Part shown: piece after piece, positions 7,083 to 15,012 of the stretch | Layout: each line of letters begins with the position of its first letter | How positions within the stretch are numbered: position 1 is the first letter of the stretch | From: Methanobacterium sp. UBA294 | Lineage (GTDB): Archaea > Methanobacteriota > Methanobacteria > Methanobacteriales > Methanobacteriaceae | Direction of reading: 5' to 3' | NCBI GenBank assembly: GCA_002494495.1 | Contig: DACB01000007.1 | Location: 286,701 to 306,292, forward strand | Length of the DNA stretch: 19,592 bases | The notes under the pieces: model-generated | Told to the model about the DNA's origin: nothing | Database searches by the model: none | What the model saw: only the letters and a program-made list of their open reading frames with translations | Translations under genes and position numbers: made by a program

Positions 7083-7772
7083 CTATCCATCCTCTGAATC
7101 TGTACCGTAAAAGGGTCTTTTGCTCTGAGGGACTATTTTTTTGAACTTTTCATATTCATCCGGTGTTAATTCAAACCCGTATGCAGGTAATAGTTCATTT
7201 AATTCCTTTTTATCTTCATGGTCTATTTCCTCTACCTTGGCGTTTTTTCCCAAGCTTTCTATTTTCCCTTTAACAAAAATGACTCCTCGAATTATGGATT
7301 CACCCGCATCTTCTGCCATGTCTCCCAGGACTATTATTCTTCCCCCCATCATGAAGAGTCCGCTCATGAATCCAGAATTCCCTCCGATTATTATGGTACC
7401 GTTTTTCATTATTTCTCCTGTTCTTGAACCGGTATCTCTGGTCACCACCACTGTTCCGCCGTATATTCCTTGTCCGACTCCGTCACCAGCTGATCCGTCT
7501 ATGATGAGTTCTCCATCAGTCATGTTGTCTGCAGGGAACCATCCGGAATTGCCTTTGATATGGATGCGAGCCCCATGTATCATGGTTCCAGCGAAATATC
7601 CTGCTGATCCGTCTATTACTACCTCTACTGGGTCGGTTAGACCGGCTGCAACATAGTGCATGGCATTGGGATTATTTATAATTATTTTCTCATAATCTTT
7701 GGCTGATTTCTTTATTGCTTGGTTAACTTCCCGGGGAGTTTTATTTTGAGCGTCTATAATTAGTTCTTTCAT
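7083..7772 (-). CDS. Glutamate synthase GXGXG-domain subunit (GltB3)
   Basis: This is a parallel beta-helix protein corresponding to the C-terminal domain of bacterial GltB, also related to FwdC. Repeated G-x-x-G-x-x-x-G turns run through most of its length: GSAGYFAG, GNSGWFPADN, GSAGDGVGQGIYGG, GNSGFMSGLFMMGG, GDMAEDAG. In bacterial GltB this helix scaffolds the complex between the amidotransferase and synthase domains, so here it should hold the separate subunits together. The ATG at 7772 (MKELIID) lies 10 bases after AGGAG. The ATG three codons earlier (7781) has only one base between AGGAG and the start, so 7772 is preferred, giving 229 residues. The C-terminal 45 residues are charged and lie outside the helix. 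It is the second gene of the operon. Confidence 0.92.
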   Translation of the reverse strand: MKELIIDAQNKTPREVNQAIKKSAKDYEKIIINNPNAMHYVAAGLTDPVEVVIDGSAGYFAGTMIHGARIHIKGNSGWFPADNMTDGELIIDGSAGDGVGQGIYGGTVVVTRDTGSRTGEIMKNGTIIIGGNSGFMSGLFMMGGRIIVLGDMAEDAGESIIRGVIFVKGKIESLGKNAKVEEIDHEDKKELNELLPAYGFELTPDEYEKFKKIVPQSKRPFYGTDSEDG

Positions 7773-7792
7773 CTTAAACATTCTCCTATCAT

Positions 7793-8710
7793 TTATATGG
7801 TGTAAGCCCGGGCTTCACCTGGTGATAATTGTTCAATGTCATGGGTGTCCAGCACTTCTCTTAATGCTACTTCTTCGGATGCTATGGCAAATACATCGTC
7901 ATTTTCTGCCAGAACTCCTGGTCTCAGTCCCAGTTGATCTTTGGCTATTCCCACACCATTTGGAATGCCCACAATATAGCTGAATGGGCCGTCCATATCT
8001 TTAACTGACTGTTCTAAGGCTTCTTCTAGTTTATAGCCTTCACTTAATTTATCTGCTATGTAGTGGACTATGCATTCGGTATCGTTATTAGTTTCAAATA
8101 TATGGCCTTTTCTTTCTAGGGGGTCTCTTATTTTCCAGTAGTTTGTTATCTGGCCGTTGTGGACAACGGTGATATCTGGTATGATATAGCTCTGGAAGGG
8201 GTGGGCATGATATCGGTCAACTATGCTTTCTGTAGAGAACCGGGTATGTCCAATGGCATGGGTTCCTTGTTTATCAGGAGTGTTATATCGGGCAGCAATT
8301 TCCTTCACCAGCCCTATATCTTTAATCATTTCAAATGAATGACTACCATTTAATACAATTACATCGTTTATTTCATCAATATCCATTATAAGGTGTTTGA
8401 GTTCGTTGAATGAGTTCAATGCAATTTTGCAACGATAAATTATATGGTTCTCCACTGATGGTATGATTTCCTCATTTTTTATGGGTGTGATGGTGTTGAC
8501 TCTGTTTTTAACCTGTTCTAACAGGCCTGGTGTTTCTTTAACTTCTATGTTCAGAAGGTATTCATTTTCATTCAGCCCTAGTCCGCCGTAGATGGCGAAA
8601 CCTGCTGAGTCGGGTCCTCTGTGTTGTAGAGCGTCCAGCATTTTGGTCATGTATTTCCCTACTCCATGCAGTTTTTTATCTTTAAATACGACTCCTGCTA
8701 TTCCGCACAA
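7793..8710 (-). CDS. Glutamate synthase amidotransferase subunit (class II glutaminase, GltB1)
   Basis: The 305-residue Ntn-type glutamine amidotransferase releases ammonia from glutamine for the synthase subunit. The nucleophile is Cys2 in MCGIAGV, which requires start removal and fixes the start: the codon before the TGC is TTG, with a perfect AAAGGAGGT six bases upstream. Other class II motifs are LQHRGPDSAG, GHTRFST (arginine that holds glutamine), VHNGQITN and ETNNDTE (aspartate). The domain order resembles PurF/GltB glutaminase domains without any phosphoribosyltransferase part. A segment around residues 55-135, between the N-terminal strand and GHTRFST, is longer than in the simplest members. 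It is the first gene of the operon. The UUG start may set its translation level. Confidence 0.93.
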   Translation of the reverse strand: MCGIAGVVFKDKKLHGVGKYMTKMLDALQHRGPDSAGFAIYGGLGLNENEYLLNIEVKETPGLLEQVKNRVNTITPIKNEEIIPSVENHIIYRCKIALNSFNELKHLIMDIDEINDVIVLNGSHSFEMIKDIGLVKEIAARYNTPDKQGTHAIGHTRFSTESIVDRYHAHPFQSYIIPDITVVHNGQITNYWKIRDPLERKGHIFETNNDTECIVHYIADKLSEGYKLEEALEQSVKDMDGPFSYIVGIPNGVGIAKDQLGLRPGVLAENDDVFAIASEEVALREVLDTHDIEQLSPGEARAYTI

Positions 8711-8734
8711 TTTATTACCTCCTTTGGATAATAT

Positions 8735-8953
8735 TCATGAATTTTGAGTATCATCAGTTATTTCATGGCATTTTGATGGCCAGACAATTCCCTTCGGCAC
8801 TAGTGTGGCATCCATGCATTCCTTGACATCTCCCAGGAGTTTAAAATTCCAATATTTATCAGTATTTGATTTTCTTTCAAAGGCAGTTTTTTTTATCATT
8901 CTTATCGTGGTTAATGGATTAAACCCGGATAGGAAATGGATTTCCGGCTCCAA
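8735..8953 (-). CDS. Possible 72-residue ORF in the glt leader (unrecognised)
   Basis: An open frame starting at TTG encodes 72 residues rich in charged and aromatic amino acids, with the C-terminal part reading KECMDATLVPKGIVWPSK. It has no ribosome site at a useful distance, and its 5' end overlaps the GGAA-N6-TTCC site. Against it being a gene are these two points and the lack of recognisable family features. For it are a base composition clearly richer in GC than the flanking AT-rich spacer and plausible codon choice. It may be a small protein, a decayed gene fragment or simply part of a long leader. No function is proposed. Confidence 0.25.
   Translation of the reverse strand: MEPEIHFLSGFNPLTTIRMIKKTAFERKSNTDKYWNFKLLGDVKECMDATLVPKGIVWPSKCHEITDDTQNS
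8932..8945. promoter_or_regulatory. Candidate NrpR (nitrogen repressor) operator upstream of the glt operon
   Basis: The 14 bases GGAAATGGATTTCC fit GGAA-N6-TTCC, the operator described for NrpR of Methanococcus maripaludis, with arms of five pairs (GGAAA/TTTCC). It lies about 45-60 bp downstream of the nearer TATA element, so just past the likely transcription start, and upstream of nitrogen-assimilation genes. NrpR binding here is inference. Confidence 0.5.
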
Positions 8954-8980
8954 AATTTTTTGTAGGTTTGATATCCTTTA

Positions 8981-9056
8981 AATGAAACTTTTTATACAAT
9001 GTTCAAAATAAAGATGTCAAATTATATTATAACTGAACAATTATATAAAACTTTTT
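8981..9056 (-). promoter_or_regulatory. Promoter region of the glt operon (two TATA candidates)
   Basis: On the minus strand, AAAAAG followed by TTTTATATAA (9056 down to 9041) is a strong BRE/TATA candidate. A second, TATAAAAA, lies at 8996-8989. They would start transcripts near 9017 and 8966, leaving a leader of about 255-305 nt before the amidotransferase gene. A leader this long is unusual here; other promoters in the window leave short ones. Confidence 0.5.
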
Positions 9057-9100
9057 AATGCAGACCATTTGGATCAAAAAATGAATTTTTACAATTCAAT

Positions 9101-9164
9101 AAAAAAAATTTTATTATTCAGTAAAAAAATCCAAATAAAAAATTAATAAAAAAAAGTTGAAAAA
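9101..9164 (-). terminator. T-rich termination region of malate dehydrogenase
   Basis: Five A-runs of five to eight on the plus strand (T-runs on the minus strand) follow directly after the malate dehydrogenase stop codon. This is the usual archaeal U-rich terminator pattern. It separates that gene from the glt operon promoter. Confidence 0.6.
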
Positions 9165-9172
9165 GAGTTTAA

Positions 9173-10117
9173 TTACTTTAAGGTTTTCATAACGATATCT
9201 GTTTCCTTTTTTACATATTCAGCCGCACTTTTGAATGCATCAATTTCATTATCACTCATTTTAATGGGGACGATACGTTCAATACCATTAATTCCCAGTT
9301 TAACTGGTACTCCAAGGCACACATCTTTAATGTCTTCAATTTCCCCGTCTAGATATGCGCTTACAGTTAAAATTTTCTTTTCGTCATTCAAGATGGTGGT
9401 TATGATGTTGGCAATGGCGTAGGCAGGTCCAAACTCAGTGGAACCCTTCTTATCTATCACATAACTACCGGCGTTGATGACCTTCTTAACCATACCCTCC
9501 ATATCAATGGTGCCATCCAAGGCGTAGTTTTTAAGTAACATCCCACCTATGGAAGTTGAACTTACCAGGGGAACCATATGATCCCCATGTTCGCCTATAA
9601 CTCTGGTGTGAATCTCACTTACATGGATATTAAAGTGTTTAGCCAGCATGTTTCGCAGTCGTAGGGAGTCCAGGTGATTGCCCAGTCCGAAGACCTTGTT
9701 TCTGTCGAAACCAGATGCTTTTAAGGCCACGTATGTCATGACGTCCACCGGATTGGTCACCACCAGTATTATGCTGTTTGGTGAGTATTCAGCTACTAGT
9801 CTGGAATATTCTGCCACGATTCTGGCGTTGGGAATTGCAATATCTGACCGGGACATACCTGCATCACGTGGTATTCCAGCAGTAATAACTACAATATCTG
9901 AGTCGTGCAGGTTTTCCTTACTACATGATGATTCAATTTTGATACTAATATCTTTGGCAGCCATGGCGTCATACATATCAAGTGATTCACCTTCAATTTT
10001 TGCAAGACTATCCTCTCGAGCAAACAGAACCAGGTTATCCACCACATTTTCCTCAGCCAGGCAAAAAGCTGCGGTTCTTCCCACTTTGCCTGATGCTCCT
10101 ATTACACAAACTTTAAT
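9173..10117 (-). CDS. mdh: Malate dehydrogenase, probable AUU start
   Basis: This enzyme of the LDH-like family interconverts oxaloacetate and malate in the incomplete reductive citrate pathway. The only standard start codon in the frame is a GTG at 10084, which would cut off the first beta strand and half of the nucleotide-binding loop. The frame remains open upstream and encodes IKVCVIGASGKVGR, the missing Rossmann motif GxxGxxG. AGGTGAT, matching the extended ribosome-site consensus, lies just before an ATT at 10117, so I place the start there (314 residues, normal length). In this numbering R84 (AGIPR) marks malate rather than lactate specificity. R90, N122 (TNPVD), D150 and R153 (LDSLR) and catalytic H177 (GEHGDH) are all present. 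An ATG-to-ATT base change or read error at the start is possible. The gene is monocistronic by its spacing. Confidence 0.92.
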   Translation of the reverse strand: MKVCVIGASGKVGRTAAFCLAEENVVDNLVLFAREDSLAKIEGESLDMYDAMAAKDISIKIESSCSKENLHDSDIVVITAGIPRDAGMSRSDIAIPNARIVAEYSRLVAEYSPNSIILVVTNPVDVMTYVALKASGFDRNKVFGLGNHLDSLRLRNMLAKHFNIHVSEIHTRVIGEHGDHMVPLVSSTSIGGMLLKNYALDGTIDMEGMVKKVINAGSYVIDKKGSTEFGPAYAIANIITTILNDEKKILTVSAYLDGEIEDIKDVCLGVPVKLGINGIERIVPIKMSDNEIDAFKSAAEYVKKETDIVMKTLK

Positions 10118-10141
10118 GATATCACCTACAATTACGGATTA

Positions 10142-10339
10142 GTATAAAGAATATTTAAGAAATAAAAATCCGGTACAATTTAATTTAACAACAAGGGATT
10201 AATAAATATTCCTTTTCTAGTAGACTATGGGATATCTATAAATAGAACTTTTAAGGGATAGAAAGAAAAATTAAAAATGAATTCTTTATTTTCCCTTGAA
10301 TTTTCAACTTATAATTGATATCCCCAACCTCAGGATAAT
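10142..10339 (-). other. Spacer between HEAT gene and mdh: terminator and promoter
   Basis: No gene is seen. On the minus strand T-runs at 10261-10279 probably end the HEAT-repeat transcript. Two TATA candidates for mdh follow: CTATTTATAG with upstream AAAAGTT (10237-10253), leaving a leader of about 95 nt, and CTTTATAC (10142-10149), which would start the transcript almost at the AUU codon. Confidence 0.4.
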
Positions 10340-10906
10340 CTATTTAGATTCGTCCCATTTTTCCAGGAACTTCTTTGAAATATTTCTCACATAGCTACTT
10401 TCATCTTCAGTTGCTTTTTTCAGGGGCTCCATTGCCCTTTTATCTCCGATGTTTCCCAGGGCGTTAGCAGCTCCGCTTCGGACAAAACCGTTTTCATCTT
10501 CAAGTAGAGATTTTATCAAAGGTTCTACTGCACTTTTACTCCCTATCCTTCCCAGGGCCCAGGCTGCTGCACCTCGGACTTTCCAGTCAGGATCATCTAG
10601 TAAATGAATCAGGGGATTTGTGGCTGGTTCGCCCATTTTACTTAATGCACCAGATGTTTCCCGCCGGACCCATTTATTACTATCCTTTAGATTAACAATC
10701 AAGGGTTCTATTGCTCTTTCATCTCCGATATCCCCTAGAACCTTGGCAGAATATCTTCTAATATTTTTATCATCATTTTTTAAGGCTTCTATCAGAGCTT
10801 CAACTGCTGGTTCTCCAATCCCTTCCAATGATTCTGCTGTTTGTATCCTAACCAGTTCATCTTCATCTGCTAAACTCTCAATTAATACATTGATATTATC
10901 TGCCAT
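10340..10906 (-). CDS. HEAT-repeat protein (PBS-lyase-like repeats)
   Basis: The 188-residue protein is made almost entirely of six repeats of about 31 residues. Each has the pattern (V/I)EPLIxxLxDxxxxVRxxAAxALGxIGDxxA, seen at residues about 6-35, 36-66, 67-97, 98-128, 129-160 and 161-188. Such short HEAT repeats form a curved helical solenoid that binds proteins. They occur in phycobilin lyases but also widely in archaea with unknown partners. No catalytic residues are seen. The start at 10906 (MADNINVL) has GGAAGTGAT just upstream; the longer frame from 10978 adds a region overlapping the promoter and is rejected. It is transcribed divergently from the dehydrogenase at 11027, possibly under shared control. 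Its biological role is unknown. Confidence 0.85.
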   Translation of the reverse strand: MADNINVLIESLADEDELVRIQTAESLEGIGEPAVEALIEALKNDDKNIRRYSAKVLGDIGDERAIEPLIVNLKDSNKWVRRETSGALSKMGEPATNPLIHLLDDPDWKVRGAAAWALGRIGSKSAVEPLIKSLLEDENGFVRSGAANALGNIGDKRAMEPLKKATEDESSYVRNISKKFLEKWDESK

Positions 10907-10953
10907 GATATCACTTCCAAAAATTGTGCAAAAAATTTTACTACGAATGTTTT

Positions 10954-10997
10954 CCTTATTATATAGTATATTGTTCATACCAATATACTTATAATAA
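10954..10997. promoter_or_regulatory. Divergent promoters with 9-bp inverted repeat between two TATA boxes
   Basis: AGTATATTG (10965-10973) and CAATATACT (10981-10989) are perfect inverted repeats with a 7-base spacer. A minus-strand TATA box (TATATAA, 10964-10958) abuts the left arm, and a plus-strand one (TTATAATA, 10989-10996) abuts the right arm. A dimeric regulator bound here would block both the HEAT gene and the dehydrogenase gene. No regulator is identified. Confidence 0.55.
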
Positions 10998-11026
10998 AAA
11001 TCAACGTTGAATTTGATGGAGAATAC

Positions 11027-12022
11027 ATGTACGATATAGCGGTAATTCCTGGAGATGGCATAGGACCTGAAGTTATGAAGGTTACATTAGACCTTTTAGA
11101 GGTACTGAATGTTCAATTTAATTTTATAGAAGCACATGCTGGTTATGAATGTCTTATTCGTACAGGTACAACCATACCGGATGAAACCATTCAAATAGCC
11201 CGCAAAGCAGATGCCGCACTCTTTGGGGCAGTAACAACAGTACCCGGCCAAAAAAGTAGTATAATAACCCTGAGAAAGGCCCTGGACCTGTACGCCAATA
11301 TCCGTCCAATAAAATCCTATCCCGGAGTTCCGGCCTTATATCCTGACCTCGATATGGTGATTATAAGGGAAAATACAGAAGGGCTTTACTCTGGGATAGA
11401 AGAGAAAACCCCGGAAGGGGCCACTGCTAAAAGGGTTGTAACTCGAAAGGCAGCAGAGAAGATCTGTAAATTCGCTTTTGAATATGTCAGAAGGACTGGT
11501 AGGAGTAAATTGACTGCAGTCCATAAGGCCAACGTACTTAAAAAAACTGATGGGATATTTAAAGACACATTCTATAATGTGGCCCGGAGTTACACGGATG
11601 TTGAACTGGACGACCGATACGTGGATGCCACCGCGATGTTTTTAATCACCAAACCCCATATGTTTGATGTAATTGTAACCACCAATCTTTTTGGAGATAT
11701 ACTATCAGACGAAGGAGCAGGATTGGTAGGTGGGCTTGGAATCGCTCCATCAGCAAATATTGGGGAAAATAACGGATTATTTGAGCCAGTCCACGGATCA
11801 GGGCCAGATATATCTGGTCAGGATATATCAAATCCATCTGCAATGATCTTATCGGCAGTTATGATGCTTAATTATCTTCAAGAATATGAGGAGGCAAGTA
11901 AACTGCAAAATGCACTGTCTGAAGTATTACGTAAAGGTAAAAAATTAACCCCTGACTTGGGAGGGACTTCAAAGACAGGAGATATGGCCCAGGATATCAA
12001 GGAAAAAATAGAGTTAAATTGA
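11027..12022 (+). CDS. aksF: Isopropylmalate/isocitrate dehydrogenase family, probably homoisocitrate dehydrogenase AksF
   Basis: The 331-residue NAD-dependent beta-decarboxylating dehydrogenase has the family fold and signature: GDGIGPE (9-15), LRKALDLYANIRP (82-94) with R83 and R93, R114, Y121, K167 in HKANV, D200, and NLFGDILSDEGAGLVGGLG (220-238) with D224 and D228. Methanogens have two such enzymes: LeuB for leucine and AksF for the 2-oxoglutarate chain extension leading to 7-mercaptoheptanoate in coenzyme B. The segment SSIITLRK before the active-site arginine, and the FAFEY and VDATAM segments, look closer to AksF of Methanocaldococcus as I remember it than to LeuB, and there are no leucine genes nearby. 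LeuB remains possible. GGAG lies five bases before the ATG. It is transcribed alone, divergent from the HEAT-repeat gene. Confidence 0.8.
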   Translation: MYDIAVIPGDGIGPEVMKVTLDLLEVLNVQFNFIEAHAGYECLIRTGTTIPDETIQIARKADAALFGAVTTVPGQKSSIITLRKALDLYANIRPIKSYPGVPALYPDLDMVIIRENTEGLYSGIEEKTPEGATAKRVVTRKAAEKICKFAFEYVRRTGRSKLTAVHKANVLKKTDGIFKDTFYNVARSYTDVELDDRYVDATAMFLITKPHMFDVIVTTNLFGDILSDEGAGLVGGLGIAPSANIGENNGLFEPVHGSGPDISGQDISNPSAMILSAVMMLNYLQEYEEASKLQNALSEVLRKGKKLTPDLGGTSKTGDMAQDIKEKIELN

Positions 12023-12151
12023 AAATATTTTCTCTATATGAATAATGATAAATTACATAATCAGGGAAAACTATAAATTTATATGGAAATCTAAACATAA
12101 TTTTTCAATATAGAAAACATAATGGATAACATAAGTTGAGTAAGCCTTTAA

Positions 12152-12170
12152 AAAAACTTTTTATAATTTT
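12152..12170 (+). promoter_or_regulatory. Probable TATA box of the aldolase/phosphatase gene
   Basis: An A-rich BRE-like run followed by CTTTTTATAATTTT would start transcription near 12190, leaving a leader of about 55 nt that contains GGAGGTG eight bases before the ATG. The rest of the 222-bp gap 12023-12244 shows only AT-rich sequence and the end of the preceding transcript. Confidence 0.5.
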
Positions 12171-12244
12171 AATGGCTTTAAATAACTTAATAACCTTATA
12201 TTCAGTAAAAAATATCTATAATATCATGTGGAGGTGTATTTTTT

Positions 12245-13345
<1,101 letters not shown>

Positions 13346-13388
13346 TTCTCATATCTTTTTTTTCTTTAATTTAATTCAAACAAAAATT
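13346..13388. terminator. Convergent terminator between fbp and the DUF434 gene
   Basis: An eight-T run at 13356-13363 follows the fbp stop codon on the plus strand. Shorter A-runs (13377-13386) give T-runs for the opposite transcript. The two genes end within 43 bp of each other. Confidence 0.5.
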
Positions 13389-14078
13389 CTACTTTTTTTT
13401 ATTAACCAAAACTTTCGATAAATGTTTATCCTTAATCTTATGGATAAAACAGGGTATATCTAATATGTTATCTACCTTGTCCATTATCACACTATCGCTT
13501 GTAGCTACCACACCACAGGTTTCATGTGAAAGGTTAATCAATTGATAATCCACGTTGGGTGCTGTACTGGCACTTCCAATTATTCTCTGTTTTTCCATTA
13601 TCTTTTTGGTGAGTTTTGCCAATTCACCGCTTTTACTAACTTGATTATCAAAGAAGACCTGCACATACTTTGGTTTATATATTCGAACCAGAGCCAGGAC
13701 TGAATTTATGGCATTCTCAGTATTCTCATTACACTTGTATTTGCCGAAAACAGCATTCACATCCCTGAATACACCATCCTCACAGACAACAATGGACTCA
13801 TCATTGCTGCAGATACTTTCCACAGTGATGAGCACATTATAACCATCAATATAAAGGTTTTTTCCCTTAATTTTACTTAAGGAAATGATCTTGCTCTTCC
13901 GATCCTCGGAGTCCTTGGTTGAATAAACTTTCCTCTGCAGATAATTACGCTCTTCTTTATCCAGGAGATAATGGTTTCCAACAAAATTCAGGGCTATTTT
14001 TTTATTGTAATCCCTATTTAGAAGGAATTTAAGGTCAGAAGTTGCATTTTCCAATTTTTTTGAGCTATGATAAATCAT
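13389..14078 (-). CDS. DUF434-family protein with predicted NYN/PIN-like nuclease domain
   Basis: The 229-residue protein has a short N-terminal helical DUF434 segment (about 10-50, including LKFLLNRDY and LLDKEERNYLQR). A C-terminal domain from about 72 carries LYIDGYNVLIT, VFRDVNAVFG, VQVFFDN and VVATSDSVIMD. Those acidic strands resemble the active-site pattern of NYN/PIN RNases (first aspartate in DGYNV, late aspartates in FDN and TSDS). A nuclease role is therefore plausible, but it is an inference from motif shape. It is the last gene of a three-gene set: it starts 10 bp after DUF357 and has only a weak ribosome site (GAAGTG), so translation may be coupled. There is no signal peptide or membrane segment. 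Confidence 0.8.
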   Translation of the reverse strand: MIYHSSKKLENATSDLKFLLNRDYNKKIALNFVGNHYLLDKEERNYLQRKVYSTKDSEDRKSKIISLSKIKGKNLYIDGYNVLITVESICSNDESIVVCEDGVFRDVNAVFGKYKCNENTENAINSVLALVRIYKPKYVQVFFDNQVSKSGELAKLTKKIMEKQRIIGSASTAPNVDYQLINLSHETCGVVATSDSVIMDKVDNILDIPCFIHKIKDKHLSKVLVNKKK

Positions 14079-14088
14079 GAATTACACT

Positions 14089-14322
14089 TCATATCAGCTG
14101 GTGAATCAGGCGTATTGCGTCAATTAAACCATGAGCATAGGTTATACATCCAAATGCCGTATAAATATCCTCTTTCTCTAGATAATAGGTTGTATCCTGG
14201 GAATAGTTACGCGCCATCTCTATGATCTTGCCTTCTCTGGCACTAATTTTTATGGACTCAATTTCTTTTATATTTTTCGCGAAAAGTTCCATATCCTTTA
14301 TAATCCGTTTAACTTCATCCAT
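14089..14322 (-). CDS. DUF357 family small helical protein
   Basis: A small, mostly helical archaeal protein of unknown function. The conserved C-terminal core, EKEDIYTAFGCITYAHGLID, is the DUF357 signature. I chose the ATG at 14322 (MDEVKRII, 77 residues) because family members, as I recall, begin near this helix. A GTG at 14358 in the same frame would add 12 residues and leave only 13 bp after the upstream gene, but neither site has a good ribosome sequence. The protein lies between the phospholipid synthase gene and the DUF434 gene on the same strand with short gaps, so it is probably in one operon with them. No catalytic residues are obvious. Confidence 0.8.
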   Translation of the reverse strand: MDEVKRIIKDMELFAKNIKEIESIKISAREGKIIEMARNYSQDTTYYLEKEDIYTAFGCITYAHGLIDAIRLIHQLI

Positions 14323-14371
14323 ACTATCCCATCCAGATTTAATGTCAAATTTAAACACATTTCCAAGATTC

Positions 14372-14956
14372 TTAAAGCTTTCTTTTCCTCTGTTTTAATT
14401 CTCTCCAGGAATGGTACAACCTTTGTATTACAGTTAAATAACCTAACATCATCACCAAAATCACAGCCAAGTACATTACAAAGGGATCATAGAAATAACC
14501 TATGAATGCACCGGCTATAAGGATCAACAGGCGTTCGGGTCTTTCTGCTATCCCCACGTTGCATCTAATTCCCTCTGACTCTGCCCGGGCCCGGACATAA
14601 CTCACGGTAAATGAGGCAAGTATGGTTAAAATTCCAATAAACCAGTCTATAAATCCACCGGCAATGATTCCAATAAAGATAATTGCATCAGAAAACCTGT
14701 CCATGGTGGAATCAAGTACACCGCCAAATGGTGTTGTGGAACGATTTTTCCGAGCGATAACCCCATCCAACATATCTACGAAACCGCTTAAAGCAATGAA
14801 AACCCCACCCAGCAGTAAATCTCCCCTGGCAAACATGTAGGCAGCAACCACGCTCATGAGTAAGCCAGCAATGGTGATGATGTTGGGATTTATCCTCATT
14901 CTTGAAGCAATTGGATCCAGTATCATCTCGATGAAAGGACGTAGCTTGTTCAGCAT
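14372..14956 (-). CDS. CDP-alcohol phosphatidyltransferase, probable archaetidylinositol-phosphate synthase
   Basis: The integral membrane enzyme has 194 residues and the complete family motif D61-x2-D64-G-x2-A-R69-x8-G78-x3-D82-x3-D86. It transfers a phosphoalcohol to CDP-archaeol. Hydrophobic segments around 25-43, 48-62, 92-116 and 140-178 fit the usual six helices. The best guess for the alcohol is inositol-1-phosphate. In Methanothermobacter the characterised archaetidylinositol-phosphate synthase gene lies, as I recall, beside the yrdC-type gene (MTH1691/MTH1692), and the same pair is divergent here. Serine or glycerol-phosphate versions cannot be excluded by motif alone. There is no ribosome site; a TATA element about 28 bases upstream suggests a leaderless transcript. 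Confidence 0.88.
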   Translation of the reverse strand: MLNKLRPFIEMILDPIASRMRINPNIITIAGLLMSVVAAYMFARGDLLLGGVFIALSGFVDMLDGVIARKNRSTTPFGGVLDSTMDRFSDAIIFIGIIAGGFIDWFIGILTILASFTVSYVRARAESEGIRCNVGIAERPERLLILIAGAFIGYFYDPFVMYLAVILVMMLGYLTVIQRLYHSWRELKQRKRKL

Positions 14957-15012
14957 GAATATTTAATTAAAATTCTAAAAGGATATAAGTTTGGGATTGA
15001 AATATACATAGG
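14957..15012. promoter_or_regulatory. Shared bidirectional promoter of two leaderless genes
   Basis: The 56-bp gap between the two start codons contains one central element, GGATATAAG (14981-14989), read as CTTATATCC on the other strand. Its centre is 28-29 bases from each ATG, the normal TATA-to-start distance in archaea. Neither gene has a usable ribosome site. A TATA element used in both directions to make leaderless mRNAs is the simplest reading. Confidence 0.55.

Noticed and set aside
7022..7090. Longer FrhB-like protein starting at ATG 7090, overlapping the preceding gene by 8 bp
   Set aside because: Its AGAGG directly abuts the ATG, the extra 23 residues resemble no FrhB part, and ATG 7021 has AAAGGA at ideal distance. 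Kept only as an alternative.
8836..8850. GGAGTTTAAAATTCC as a second NrpR half-site pair
   Set aside because: The left arm is GGAG, not GGAA, and the spacing differs from N6; too weak without other evidence.
9173..10084. Malate dehydrogenase starting at GTG 10084 (303 residues)
   Set aside because: This start removes the first beta strand and most of the GxxGxxG loop; the frame continues upstream with these elements and a good ribosome site before ATT 10117.
12021..12032. Perfect palindrome GAAAATATTTTC at the end of the aksF-like gene
   Set aside because: It has no loop, overlaps the stop codon, and such AT-rich 12-mers are common by chance; not called as terminator or operator.
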